A stretch of 10,137 nucleotides of DNA from Hyphomicrobiales bacterium (GCA_002746425.1 NVXB01000049.1:16932-27068), one strand, 5' to 3'; shown: positions 1-7,244, counted from the stretch's first letter. A program made the numbers and translations. The notes: generated by a model not told the origin, from the sequence alone.

Positions 1-106
1 CAGGCAACTCAACTTCATAAAACGCCAAATATGCCTGCCAAAGAACATTCCACGCCTCACGGTCGGAACTTTCCAGCGTGCGAATGACCAAATTTAATTG
101 ACTCAT
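1..106 (-). CDS. GNAT-like N-acetyltransferase, N-terminal fragment (runs off left edge)
   Basis: Only the first 35 codons are visible, starting at an ATG at 106-104 and reading leftwards off the window. The peptide opens MSQLNLVIRTLESSDREAWN and continues with VLWQAYLAFYEVELP. The pattern of a strand (LVIRTL), then SSDREAW, then a helix ending LWQAYLAFY is typical of the first strand and helix of GNAT-family acetyl-CoA-dependent N-acetyltransferases. The acetyl-CoA binding motif would lie outside the window, so the substrate cannot be guessed. The ATG overlaps the mgtE stop codon as ATGA, which suggests cotranscription and translational coupling with mgtE. The ribosome site inside the end of mgtE is weak (GGA in TTTGGAAT), consistent with coupling. 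The family call rests on a short N-terminus and is moderate; the reading frame itself is well supported by the overlap. Confidence 0.6.
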   Translation of the reverse strand, partial: MSQLNLVIRTLESSDREAWNVLWQAYLAFYEVELP

Positions 107-1533
107 ATTCCAAACCACCACGATGCAAGACTAAGGAAAACAAAGAACCCCGCAACATCGGTTACGGTGGTTACAAAAACACTGGATGCAATAGCTGGAT
201 CACCCTTGAATTTGTCAATGACAATGGGAATGAGAATGCCCGCCAGCCCGGCCAAAAACATGTTGACGATCATCGCCACGCCGATCACCACCGACAGCGC
301 TATATTGCCAAACCAAACGGCAGATACCACGCCAATAATGAGTGCGAACAGCAGGCCATTGACCAGCCCAACAGCGCCCTCACGCAAAATAGTCCGGCGT
401 ACATTGTAGGAATCCAGCTCGCGCATGGCGATGGCGCGCACGGTCACAGTCATGGTCTGGGTTGCTGCGTTGCCGCCCATGCTAGCAACAATCGGCATCA
501 AAATAGCCAGTGCCACCATTTGCTGAATTGTGGCATCAAAAGCGCCAATCACCACCGAAGCCAAGACCGCCGTTAATAAATTGACCAGCAACCAGACAAA
601 ACGGCTGCGCACAGCAAGCACAAAATTATCCGAAATATCTTCATCGCCGACACCGGCAAGGCGCATGATATCTTCTTCGGCTTCTTCATGGATCACATCG
701 ACAATGTCATCAATGGTCAGAACACCAACCAGGCGCTCGGCGTCATCCACCACAGCGGCGGACACCAGATTGTAGCGCTCAAAGGTGCGCGCCACCTTTT
801 CCTGATCTTCCTCGGCATGAACCTTGTGCGCGGTCTCGCCCATAATGTCAAAAATTGAAACCGGGCGTTTGGTGCGCAGCAAATGGTCCAGCGCCACGGT
901 GCCCAGCAGCCGGTAAGATGGATCGACCACAAACAGCTCATAAAAGCTTTCGGGCAGATCATCGGTCTCGCGCATATAGTCAATGGCCTGGCCAATGGTC
1001 CAGAATGGCGGAACCGCGATATATTCAGTCTGCATGCGCCGCCCAGCGGATTGCTCTGGATAATCCAGCGAACGTTGCAGCACCAGCCGTTCCAGCGCTG
1101 GTAATTGCCCCAGAATTTCCACGCGGTCTTCAATCGGCAAATCTTCCAGAATGAACACCGCATCATCACTGTCCAGCTCCGAAAGTCCTTCAGCGATGGT
1201 ATCAACGGGCAGGTTCTCAAGCAGGCTTAACCGAACATTTTCATCAACTTCGGTGAGCGCCGCAAAATCAAATTCCGGCCCCAGCAGCGCCACAAGACGG
1301 GTTCTTGCTGGCGCAGGAATGGCCTCAATCAGATCCGCCAGATCGGCTTCATGGAGATTGGCCGCCAGATCACGCGCAAGATCGGCATCGGAGGCATCAA
1401 CCGCCAGCAATACTGCATCGACGAAATCGGTCGCCATGCCGCCGGTTTCACGGTTGCGAACAACAAAATTCAACACCGCATTTTCTCTGGGCGCAGGATC
1501 TTTTTTGCCGTTTTGTGTTCCAGTCTCGACCAT
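103..1533 (-). CDS. mgtE: Magnesium transporter MgtE
   Basis: This encodes a homodimeric inner-membrane Mg2+ channel/transporter gated by cytoplasmic Mg2+. From the chosen start it is 476 residues, close to the family's usual 450-480. Order: a cytoplasmic N domain (about 35-170) with repeats such as ENLPVDTIAEGL and LDSDDAVFILEDLP; a pair of CBS domains (about 173-295; VVDPSYRLLGTVALDHLL and VVDDAERLVGVLTIDDIVD); a connecting helix; and five membrane segments to the C-terminus. The pore signatures are present: PIVASMGGNAATQT in the membrane domain, and GDPAIASSVFVTTVTDVAGF, whose TVTD Asp matches the pore Mg2+-site Asp of MgtE. An upstream in-frame ATG at 1551 would add six residues but has no ribosome site. 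The ATG at 1533 follows GAGGGTGAC, a good Shine-Dalgarno at proper spacing, so I prefer it. A GNAT-like gene overlaps the stop codon. Confidence 0.95.
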   Translation of the reverse strand: MVETGTQNGKKDPAPRENAVLNFVVRNRETGGMATDFVDAVLLAVDASDADLARDLAANLHEADLADLIEAIPAPARTRLVALLGPEFDFAALTEVDENVRLSLLENLPVDTIAEGLSELDSDDAVFILEDLPIEDRVEILGQLPALERLVLQRSLDYPEQSAGRRMQTEYIAVPPFWTIGQAIDYMRETDDLPESFYELFVVDPSYRLLGTVALDHLLRTKRPVSIFDIMGETAHKVHAEEDQEKVARTFERYNLVSAAVVDDAERLVGVLTIDDIVDVIHEEAEEDIMRLAGVGDEDISDNFVLAVRSRFVWLLVNLLTAVLASVVIGAFDATIQQMVALAILMPIVASMGGNAATQTMTVTVRAIAMRELDSYNVRRTILREGAVGLVNGLLFALIIGVVSAVWFGNIALSVVIGVAMIVNMFLAGLAGILIPIVIDKFKGDPAIASSVFVTTVTDVAGFFVFLSLASWWFGI

Positions 1534-1813
1534 GTCACCCTCATTGGTCATAAATTGGGGTCATAAATTGCATATGCCAGAATAATCTCACCCATCCTTA
1601 GCCGCTTCGCTGCGAAGCACCAATACAATACCGGCTGGTCATGTGGTTTTTAAGTCGTTGAGAGTTATGCCGCTTAAACGGTCAGGGAAATCCTGCGGTT
1701 CAGGTCAGGAGAACAATTGATGGTTTGAGAGTGCCTATCCGCTGAGCTCAGCAATTCGGAATACCAAAAACGGGGCATCGGATTGGCGCGCCGAAGATTT
1801 CGCATTGTGGATA
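1534..1813. other. Intergenic stretch between mgtE and the broken permease
   Basis: About 280 bases with no recognised gene. It must hold the mgtE promoter, since mgtE reads leftwards from 1533, but I could not pick a convincing -35/-10 pair. It contains a short tandem repeat of GGTCATAAATTG just before mgtE (around 1548-1571), a 6-base-stem hairpin GCTTCG-CTG-CGAAGC (1604-1618) without a T-tract on either strand, and a 12-base perfect palindrome GCTGAGCTCAGC (1741-1752). A 44-codon ATG frame on the minus strand (about 1674-1808) resembles nothing I recognise and is probably chance. Confidence 0.5.
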
Positions 1814-3040
1814 TTATTTTCTTGTTATGAGAAAATAAATACCGCCACCCAATGCCGCACCAAGGACCCAAGAGAAGCCCGATAGCGGGGCAAGCATCGG
1901 AACCCATACGGTTGCGACCGAGAAAATTGCTGTAAGCGCAAAGGCATACAGCGCCCTTTTGTTCCAGCCATTATCATAGAAGTACTCGCCGTTTGGATCA
2001 GCCGAGAACAGTTTCTGTATGTCCAGTTTCCCATTTTTGATCATGTAAAAATCAACAATCATGATGCCGTAAACCGGAGCCAAAATTGCGCCGAGCGTAT
2101 TCACAAAGTTGAAAATACCGATCTGGCTGATGGTAGAGACCCAAAGACCGCCAATGATCAATGCAAATCCGGAGGTGATGAGGCCACCAATTCGGAAGTT
2201 AATTTTGCTCGGCATCAGATTAGCAAGGTCATAGGCAGGCGGAATGAAGTTTGCCACAAGGTTGATACCCACCGTTGCCGCGAAAAACATGATCGCCGCT
2301 ACGATCGTCAAAGGCAGAGAATCCACGCGCTCGAGGATATCTATTGGATTGGTCAGTGTTTCGCCCCAGATCGCAACGGTACCCGCGGTTACAATCAAGG
2401 CAATCAGCGAGAAGAAGGCAATATTCAATGGCAGGCCAAGCAGGTTGCCCTATTTCATGTCGCCCTGTGTTTTCACAAATCGCGAAAAGTCATCATAATT
2501 GATAACTACAGCAGCGAAATAGGCGATCATGGTCCCAACAATGGCAAGAAATGCCGAAAATGAGGTGCCCTCATAACTCCCGACACCTTTAAAGATTGTT
2601 CCAACTTCCGACATCAGACCGCTACCGGCCTTCATCCAAATAACACCTGCCAGAATAATCATAACGACATAAACGAACAGGCCAGCGAAATTCAAAAACC
2701 GCGTAATCCAATCAATACCGTTCCAGAAAAGCCATATCTGGAAACCCCAAACGATTAGAAAGGATACCCAACTTACCGCGTCCATCCCAAGAAACAGCCC
2801 GCCGCCAGGGCTTCCAATGAGAGAGTTTATGAGCAATGCAACGGCAGGAAATCAGCTCCCCTGATACCCATGTTGGCCCGTGCCATAACCGGGAATGGAA
2901 TGCCATATTCCACACTTGGCTTGCCCATGAGGTTAACAAGCCACATCACAAAAAGTCCGGTCAGCAAGATTGCAGCAAATACCATCCAGCCGTTCAGCCC
3001 GTAGGTGATGAACAGGGATGCGACAAGGTTTGGCGTGAAT
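1814..3040 (-). pseudogene. Broken NCS1-family permease (nucleobase/hydantoin/allantoin type)
   Basis: In life this would be a 12-helix Na+- or H+-coupled inner-membrane transporter of the nucleobase:cation symporter-1 family. The C-terminal part (2449 to 1814) is well preserved: NLVANFIPPAYDLANL, where the first Asn matches the substrate-binding Asn of Mhp1, then NTLGAILAPVYGIMIVDF and DPNGEYFYDNGWN. The middle part (2836 to 2453) reads WVSFLIVWGFQIWLFW through AYFAAVVINYDDFSRFVK in the same frame but is separated by an in-frame TAG at 2450-2452 (GDMK-stop-GNLLGLP). Further upstream, 3039 to about 2840 reads NLVASLFITYGLNGWMVFAA, then EYGIPFPVMARANMGIRGAD, in another frame, ending at a TAA. 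The frames switch around 2836-2850. By memory of the family, about 20 residues are missing there, including the W-x-G-x-Q-T segment of helix 3 that binds substrate. The N-terminus is absent at about 3040, where a recombinase remnant begins. Family call is confident; substrate unknown. Confidence 0.9.
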
Positions 3041-3475
3041 CACTGCTTGGAGATGATGATGTGGACAAAGCTTTTACAAAATTTCTAGACCAGATTGCGC
3101 CCGGTGATACCGTCATTGCAATCAGGGTAACGTCGGTTGCACATTCTGCGGCAGATTTTCTCAATCTGCTTGAACGGATACAAAACAAGGGCGCTTATTT
3201 TAAATCCCTTGCAGAGCCTTGAGCCGACACCAGCGGTCCGGACGGCGAACGGATTATAGATACGATCCGCAGCATGATCGATTTTGGAATAACCGTGGCT
3301 GATATGAAAAGCAGAAATATTCAGAATCGCCCGCAAACTAACTGATCCGCAAAAAGAAAAGGCGCTGTCCTTGCTTAAGATCGGAAAATCCGCGGCTGAA
3401 ATCAGCAGAATGTTAGGCGTAAGCCGCAGCACAATTTCGCGTTTAAAAGGCCTGGCTCGAGCAGACAACACATGA
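3040..3475 (+). pseudogene. Degraded serine recombinase (resolvase/invertase family)
   Basis: This is the remnant of a site-specific DNA recombinase of the Pin/Tn3-resolvase family. The first readable part (about 3040-3219) gives KFLDQIAPGDTVIAIRVTSV, followed by ADFLNLLERIQNKGAYFKSL and AEP. This matches the family's 'LLD.L.PGDTLVV.RLDRLARS..DLL.....L...G..F.SL.E' core. A TGA at 3220-3222 stands where the family usually has Trp (EPW), and the same frame continues ADTSGPDGERIIDTIRSMID. After about 3320 the frame changes, and 3332-3475 encodes the C-terminal DNA-binding helix-turn-helix: RKLTDPQKEKALSLLKIGKS, then AAEISRMLGVSRSTISRLKG, ending ADNT and TGA. The catalytic Ser near the N-terminus is missing; upstream sequence belongs to the permease on the other strand. 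Part of the long E helix between the catalytic and DNA-binding domains also appears lost. An open plus-strand frame starting at 2836 that runs through the junction is an accidental fusion, not a gene. Confidence 0.85.
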
Positions 3476-3491
3476 CACAAATGGATAAGTT

Positions 3492-3522
3492 TCGATCGCG
3501 CAAATTGCATTGGCGCGGTCGA
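3492..3522. repeat. Imperfect inverted repeat after the recombinase remnant
   Basis: TCGATCGCGC (3492-3501) and GCGCGGTCGA (3513-3522) are inverted copies with one mismatch (9 of 10 pairing), separated by 11 bases. The repeat begins 17 bases past the recombinase stop codon. It could be a stem-loop at the end of the old transcript or a leftover recombination site. There is no T-tract after it on either strand, so it is not a standard terminator. The structure is visible; its role is a guess. Confidence 0.35.
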
Positions 3523-3572
3523 GAAGACTCATGTTGATAAAATCACCCCTACACAATAACATCTTACGTGAA

Positions 3573-3671
3573 TTACAAACCAAAATTGTAACCCACTTTG
3601 TAGCCCACCAAATTCAAATCATCCCTCTCAGTGGGCAATGGCTCATAATGCCGATACGGAACCAACTTCAT
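3573..3671 (-). pseudogene. Possible outer-membrane beta-barrel gene tail
   Basis: A 32-codon frame from an ATG at 3671 to TAA encodes LVPYRHYEPLPTERDDLNLV followed by GYKVGYNFGL. Alternating aromatic/polar residues and an end in GYNFGL resemble the last two strands of small alphaproteobacterial outer-membrane barrels (Omp25/Omp31-like, 'EYRHY...DLN...VGVSYKF'). Upstream in frame it reads HFLPNLIM back to a TAA, so nothing longer is intact. If real, it is the C-terminal scrap of a lost gene. It could equally be chance; part of the likeness comes from a small internal repeat (VGYK/VGYN). Confidence 0.2.
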
Positions 3672-3722
3672 TATTAGGTTGGGTAGAAAATGTTAAACGT
3701 GATTCAAAATAGATCATCCAAA

Positions 3723-3860
3723 TCAAATTGTGTTGACCATGTTTATTCTGCAGCGTTCACACTTCTGCCAATCATCACGCCACTTTGCACAATTGTTGTT
3801 GACTGAAATACATCGCGTAGCCAAGTTTCCGAAGAACAACAGAGTAGCAAGCACTATCAA
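3723..3860 (-). CDS. Candidate small Cys-rich membrane protein, translationally coupled (doubtful)
   Basis: A TTG at 3860 overlaps the synthetase stop as TTGA and is preceded by GGAG at a five-base spacing. It opens a 45-codon frame: a hydrophobic stretch (LIVLATLLFFGNLA) followed by a basic tail with four Cys, including CERC, and ends NMVNTI-stop. The combination of overlap, ribosome site, membrane stretch and CxxC is suggestive, but the start codon is weak, the length is short and I recognise no homolog. It may be chance. No function is proposed. Confidence 0.15.
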   Translation of the reverse strand: MIVLATLLFFGNLATRCISVNNNCAKWRDDWQKCERCRINMVNTI

Positions 3861-6022
3861 CCAAGCTCCAAGCTCTGCTTCTTACCCGCCACATCCGCAT
3901 CATCAACAATCAATAGCCCGTCAATCGCCACAACCCCGGATCCATTCCACTTCACCGGATTGATCTCCAGTACAAATCGCTGCCACGGGGCCTCGTGAAC
4001 CACCTGTGAGAAGTGGGCGACAAATTGAGCTAGATCACTCAATTCAACATCGGGAATAAGTTTTTTTGCAGCAGCAACAATACGCAGCGGCTCCAGCAAC
4101 TTTTGTGCCGAGGCGACATCCAGCGGTGTCCGCGCAAGCACAACATCATCCATCATCTCTGTAAGATTGCCACCAGACCCACAAGAAATCATCGGGCCGA
4201 ATACCGGATCTCTGAACCCTGAAACGATGACCTCCATCCCCTCGGCAATCATCTCCTGCAGATATACGCCATCCAGCAAGACATCATTTGATGCAGCTTG
4301 CGCTGACAACTGGCCGTACGCGGCCACCAATTCTTCTTCGTTTTGAATACCAAGCACAAGCAATCCCGCCGCCGCCCGGTGTGTCACCGCACCCGAAATG
4401 CCCTTTGCTGCAAGTGGAAACCCAATCTCGCGTGCAATTTTACACACCTTATCCTTCGACCGTACCAATTGGCCTCGAGCCGTACGCACACCCGCTTGCG
4501 ACAAAATGCTGTGACATTGATTTTCGCTAATCACCGCACCGTCTTCCAACGATGGCAAGTGATTCAGCCAATCAAACGAAATTGACTGCATAGACTTTTC
4601 AGGCGCTGCCGGGGCCGCCTCACCCACCTTGGCGATCTTGGAGATAGCCGCAATGGCCCGTTCATATTCTTCAAAGCAATAGACGCCTTCACGCCTGAGG
4701 ATTTCCGGTACACCACCGGGTGCAAGCGGCCAGGCGATCAAAACCGCCTTCGATGTACGCGTCCGCAATTGACTGATGACCTTTGCCGTTTCTGCGCCCC
4801 GCTGCGCCATGGGACCGAACTGGCAAAATACCGTATGTATGCCAGGGTCCGATGCAATAATTTCCAGTACCTCGGGAAAGTGAGAAAACCATTGCTCCTG
4901 ATTGAAAGTCTGCGGGGTCAAATCGATCGGGTTCCTGATCGCAGCAATCGGGGGAACCAACGGTGCCAGACGCGCAAGGGTCTCAGGTTGAAGCGCCGGA
5001 ACATCAAGCCCATGATCCGCACATAAATCAGCCGAGAGCACACCACTACCCCCACCGAAAGTAACAATGGCGACCCCTGCCCCCTTCGGCAAACGCGTCA
5101 GATCGGTAGCGCTGAGATAAAGCGAAACATCAATCAACTCTTCAAGCGAGGTCACCGAAATGATGCCAAGCTCTTTGGCGATTGCCTCCCAAACCCGATG
5201 TTCACCAGCCAACGCGCCGGTGTGCGCGGCCGCGGCCTGAACGCTGGCCGATGAGCGCCCACCCTTCAGCACAATAACCGGTTTTCCCGCTGCACGCTCA
5301 ATCGCCGCCGTAAATTTCTCACCATCACGAATGCCCTCGATATAGGTGGCTATGACTTTGATTTCATCATCAACTGCCGCAGCGTGAATATAGTCAGCGA
5401 CCGTCAGCATGGCTTCATTACCGCTGCTCACGGTCAGGCCAAAACCGACACCTTTGAGCTGAACCAGCGCTTGTGCCATTGTCGCCAAACCGCCGCTCTG
5501 GCTAATCATGGCAATATCACCGGGAATGAGTACGTCGCTCTCCACCAGGAATGAAGCAAAGCTGGCGACCATTGCTGATCGAGCATTGATGATACCGATA
5601 CAGTTTGGCCCAACAAGAGTGAAACCAGTTTCCCGGCAAGTTTCTAGCAGCGCTTCCTGAAGAGCAACACCGGCGGCATCGGTTTCCGAGTAGCCTCCTG
5701 CCCAGACGATACCATATCGAATACCTGCCTCTGCGCACTGACGCACAATGCCCTCCACAAGTTGGGCACCAACCGCGATGATCGCCATATCCGCAGGCTC
5801 CGCAAGGTCCGATACACTGGTAACGCAGGGCAAACCATGAACCACCGAACGCTTCGGGTGAACAAGCGATATCTTTCCCGTATAACCGAATTTTTGCATC
5901 AAACTGACGGCCACGCCGCCCAAATTCCCAGGTTGTTCAGAAGCACCAATAACCACAATTGATTGTGGTCTCAACAAAGGCGTCAGATTGGGAAAATCTG
6001 CGGAACTCTGGCATTCAGTCAT
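3857..6022 (-). CDS. NDP-forming acyl-CoA synthetase (acetate--CoA ligase family), alpha-beta fusion
   Basis: Predicted to make acyl-CoA from a carboxylate, CoA and ATP with release of ADP and Pi, through a phosphohistidine. At 721 residues it has the usual size of the fused form. Order: a Rossmann CoA-binding domain (about 12-140; SIVVIGASEQPGNLGG, VGPNCIG at 137-143); succinyl-CoA-synthetase-like flavodoxin domains (about 150-460; ISQSGG 173-178, AAHTGALAG with the likely phosphorylated His267, IRNPIDLTP 362-370); and an ATP-grasp domain (about 495-715; FPLAAKGIS, DPVFGPMISCGSGGNLTEMM, FVLEINPV). The family's usual HK...GG signature after the ATP-grasp Lys reads THRAAAG here, a mild divergence. 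An upstream in-frame ATG would add 44 residues, but only the ATG at 6022 has a ribosome site (AGGA, eight bases upstream), and the domain begins soon after. It sits downstream of the LacI-family gene with 187 bases between, which include an operator-like palindrome and a long inverted repeat. The acyl substrate is not predictable. Confidence 0.9.
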   Translation of the reverse strand: MTECQSSADFPNLTPLLRPQSIVVIGASEQPGNLGGVAVSLMQKFGYTGKISLVHPKRSVVHGLPCVTSVSDLAEPADMAIIAVGAQLVEGIVRQCAEAGIRYGIVWAGGYSETDAAGVALQEALLETCRETGFTLVGPNCIGIINARSAMVASFASFLVESDVLIPGDIAMISQSGGLATMAQALVQLKGVGFGLTVSSGNEAMLTVADYIHAAAVDDEIKVIATYIEGIRDGEKFTAAIERAAGKPVIVLKGGRSSASVQAAAAHTGALAGEHRVWEAIAKELGIISVTSLEELIDVSLYLSATDLTRLPKGAGVAIVTFGGGSGVLSADLCADHGLDVPALQPETLARLAPLVPPIAAIRNPIDLTPQTFNQEQWFSHFPEVLEIIASDPGIHTVFCQFGPMAQRGAETAKVISQLRTRTSKAVLIAWPLAPGGVPEILRREGVYCFEEYERAIAAISKIAKVGEAAPAAPEKSMQSISFDWLNHLPSLEDGAVISENQCHSILSQAGVRTARGQLVRSKDKVCKIAREIGFPLAAKGISGAVTHRAAAGLLVLGIQNEEELVAAYGQLSAQAASNDVLLDGVYLQEMIAEGMEVIVSGFRDPVFGPMISCGSGGNLTEMMDDVVLARTPLDVASAQKLLEPLRIVAAAKKLIPDVELSDLAQFVAHFSQVVHEAPWQRFVLEINPVKWNGSGVVAIDGLLIVDDADVAGKKQSLELG

Positions 6023-6087
6023 AAATAGTTTCCTGATAAACATACCGGTCTCGCTCCGGCTTTTTGAGCTTTTGACAGCGAGAAATG

Positions 6088-6114
6088 ATACGATCAAGAA
6101 AGTTTTGATCGTAT
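6088..6114. promoter_or_regulatory. Perfect 27-base inverted repeat in the synthetase leader
   Basis: ATACGATCAA (6088-6097) and TTGATCGTAT (6105-6114) are perfect inverted copies around a 7-base spacer, about 70 bases before the synthetase start and touching the LacI-type palindrome. A 10/10 match by chance at this place is unlikely. It could be a dimeric repressor operator for a second regulator, or a hairpin in the leader RNA. No T-tract follows, so it is not a terminator. Existence is certain; function is inferred. Confidence 0.6.
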
Positions 6115-6133
6115 TTTGAAATGTTTCAATATA
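6114..6133 (-). promoter_or_regulatory. Promoter/operator box of the synthetase (LacI-type palindrome)
   Basis: Read on the minus strand this is TATATTGAAACATTTCAAAA. It contains a perfect palindrome, TTGAAA-CA-TTTCAA (6129 to 6116), fused to a TATATT that fits a -10 box. A TTGCCA lies 15 bases upstream (6154-6149) as a possible, slightly close -35. A repressor on the palindrome would cover the -10 and start site. The same element, differing at two positions, lies before the first crotonase. The LacI-family gene just upstream is the likely binder; this is inferred from motif class and position. Confidence 0.65.
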
Positions 6134-6209
6134 TGGAATATAGCGCGTTGGCAATGCCCCTGAAGCGCAAGCGGATCAAAGCAGCAACGATAAACTATCT
6201 GGAGAACTT

Positions 6210-7244
6210 CTACCGGGAGGACACACCCAAAGGACCATAATCACGCACTGAATCGCGGAATATGATTTCTGCCTGGAGCTGAATTTCTTGCGGCTCGGCT
6301 TCTTCGTCATTGAGACGATTCAGCAAGAACCGCCACGCCATGATAGCTATCTCGCGCGTCGGCTGGCACACCACCGACAATGAAGGAGTAACAATATCAG
6401 CCCATTCTGGCGCATCAAAGGCCACGATCGATACATCTTCGGGGCATGAAATGTTGAGCGCCCGCAAAGCCCTGTACAACCAGCTTGCGAGCTTGGAATT
6501 ACTGACGATCACCGCCGTTGGACCGCCCGCCTTGCGCAACTCTACAGCAAGTTTTGTCGTCAGCGCGCTCTGATCTGCACACTCGATAACACTGGTATTC
6601 ACTTTGACGCTCGCAGCTTCTGCCGCTTCTTTCAAACCCGCAATGCGCTGAACGGTAACATTGAGTTTGCTTTGGTGCACCACGAACAGAATGTTCTTGT
6701 GTCCACGGCGTATCAGCCCCTCTCCGGCCTTGCGCATCGCCGCATGATTATCGAATGTCACACGGTCAAAGGAAAAATCACCTTCCGGGGCCCGGTCTAC
6801 CACCACTGTTGGAACACCTGATCGACGAATCATATCGTATGTCGCATCCGGGGTCATGGTGGGTACCAGAATGAGGCCACCGACCCTGTAGTTCAGCAAC
6901 GATTCGACCCGTTGATACTCCTTCTCCGGATCCTGTCGACTAAGCACCTGCATGAGCGCAAAATTATTGCCGGACGCCACCTCTTCAAACGCATCAACAA
7001 GTTCTGAAAAATAGGTGATCGACGTGTGCGGAACGCAAAGCCCCACAATCGGAGACCGTTTTGAACGCAACCCCTGAGCCAGCATGTTTTGTCTGAAGTC
7101 TAGTTCTTCAATAGCATCGGTAACGCGTTGACGGGTTTTGGCGCTGACCGGAATAACACCGTTCAAAACATTTGAAACGGTTCCAATTGAAACCTTGGCC
7201 CGCGCAGCAACATCTGCAACCGTAGGTCGTTTTTCCTCGTTCAT
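6210..7244 (-). CDS. LacI/GalR-family transcriptional regulator
   Basis: A 344-residue DNA-binding repressor, standard length for the family. The N-terminal helix-turn-helix is clear at residues 8-29 (TVADVAARAKVSIGTVSNVL), followed by the hinge region (about 47-62, DFRQNMLAQGLRSKRS) that contacts the operator minor groove. A periplasmic-binding-protein-like effector domain follows to the C-terminus (IVGLCVPHTSITYFSELVDA, GGLILVPT, VVVDRAPEG, VSIVAFDAPEWADIVTPSL). The ATG at 7244 is preceded by GGGGGAG at good spacing; a TTG 15 bases upstream overlaps that site and is rejected. The gene lies between two near-identical LacI-type palindromes, one before the synthetase and one before the crotonase operon, so it most likely controls both. 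Effectors of this family are often sugars, but in catabolic clusters like this the ligand may be the pathway acid or its CoA ester; the sequence does not say which. Confidence 0.92.
   Translation of the reverse strand: MNEEKRPTVADVAARAKVSIGTVSNVLNGVIPVSAKTRQRVTDAIEELDFRQNMLAQGLRSKRSPIVGLCVPHTSITYFSELVDAFEEVASGNNFALMQVLSRQDPEKEYQRVESLLNYRVGGLILVPTMTPDATYDMIRRSGVPTVVVDRAPEGDFSFDRVTFDNHAAMRKAGEGLIRRGHKNILFVVHQSKLNVTVQRIAGLKEAAEAASVKVNTSVIECADQSALTTKLAVELRKAGGPTAVIVSNSKLASWLYRALRALNISCPEDVSIVAFDAPEWADIVTPSLSVVCQPTREIAIMAWRFLLNRLNDEEAEPQEIQLQAEIIFRDSVRDYGPLGVSSR

Larger units (their letters stand above)
3476..3856. other. Gene-poor stretch between recombinase remnant and acyl-CoA synthetase
   Basis: About 380 AT-richer bases lying downstream of both flanking units: the recombinase reads towards it on plus and the synthetase on minus. 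No full gene is recognised. It holds an inverted repeat (3492-3522), a 32-codon minus frame with beta-barrel-like residues (3573-3671), a 45-codon Cys-rich minus frame overlapping the synthetase stop (3723-3860), and no terminator I can identify for the synthetase. It is best read as decayed sequence at the edge of the catabolic cluster. Confidence 0.55.

Noticed and set aside
717..1220. 167-codon minus-strand frame inside mgtE
   Set aside because: Alternate-frame shadow of a strongly supported gene; its Trp- and Arg-rich, low-complexity composition is typical of such shadows.
1604..1618. Hairpin GCTTCG-CTG-CGAAGC as a terminator
   Set aside because: No T-tract follows on either strand and the stem is only six base pairs.
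1741..1752. 12-base palindrome GCTGAGCTCAGC as an operator
   Set aside because: It is not near a recognisable promoter or an intact regulated gene, and no second copy was seen in the window.
2450..2452. TAG read through or decoded as a special amino acid
   Set aside because: The same gene also has a frame change and a missing N-terminus, so plain decay explains it better.
2836..3222. A 128-codon plus-strand frame that could be annotated as a hypothetical protein
   Set aside because: Its first half is antisense to the permease remnant and its second half is recombinase; it is an accidental fusion across the junction ending at the nonsense codon.
5890..6154. Longer synthetase start adding 44 residues
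   Set aside because: The extension covers the operator palindrome and inverted repeat and has no ribosome site, whereas the ATG at 6022 has a good one.
7172..7186. TTGAAA-CG-GTTCCA inside the LacI-family gene as a third operator
   Set aside because: Two of six positions in the second arm break the palindrome, and it falls on the conserved helix-turn-helix coding sequence, which explains it.
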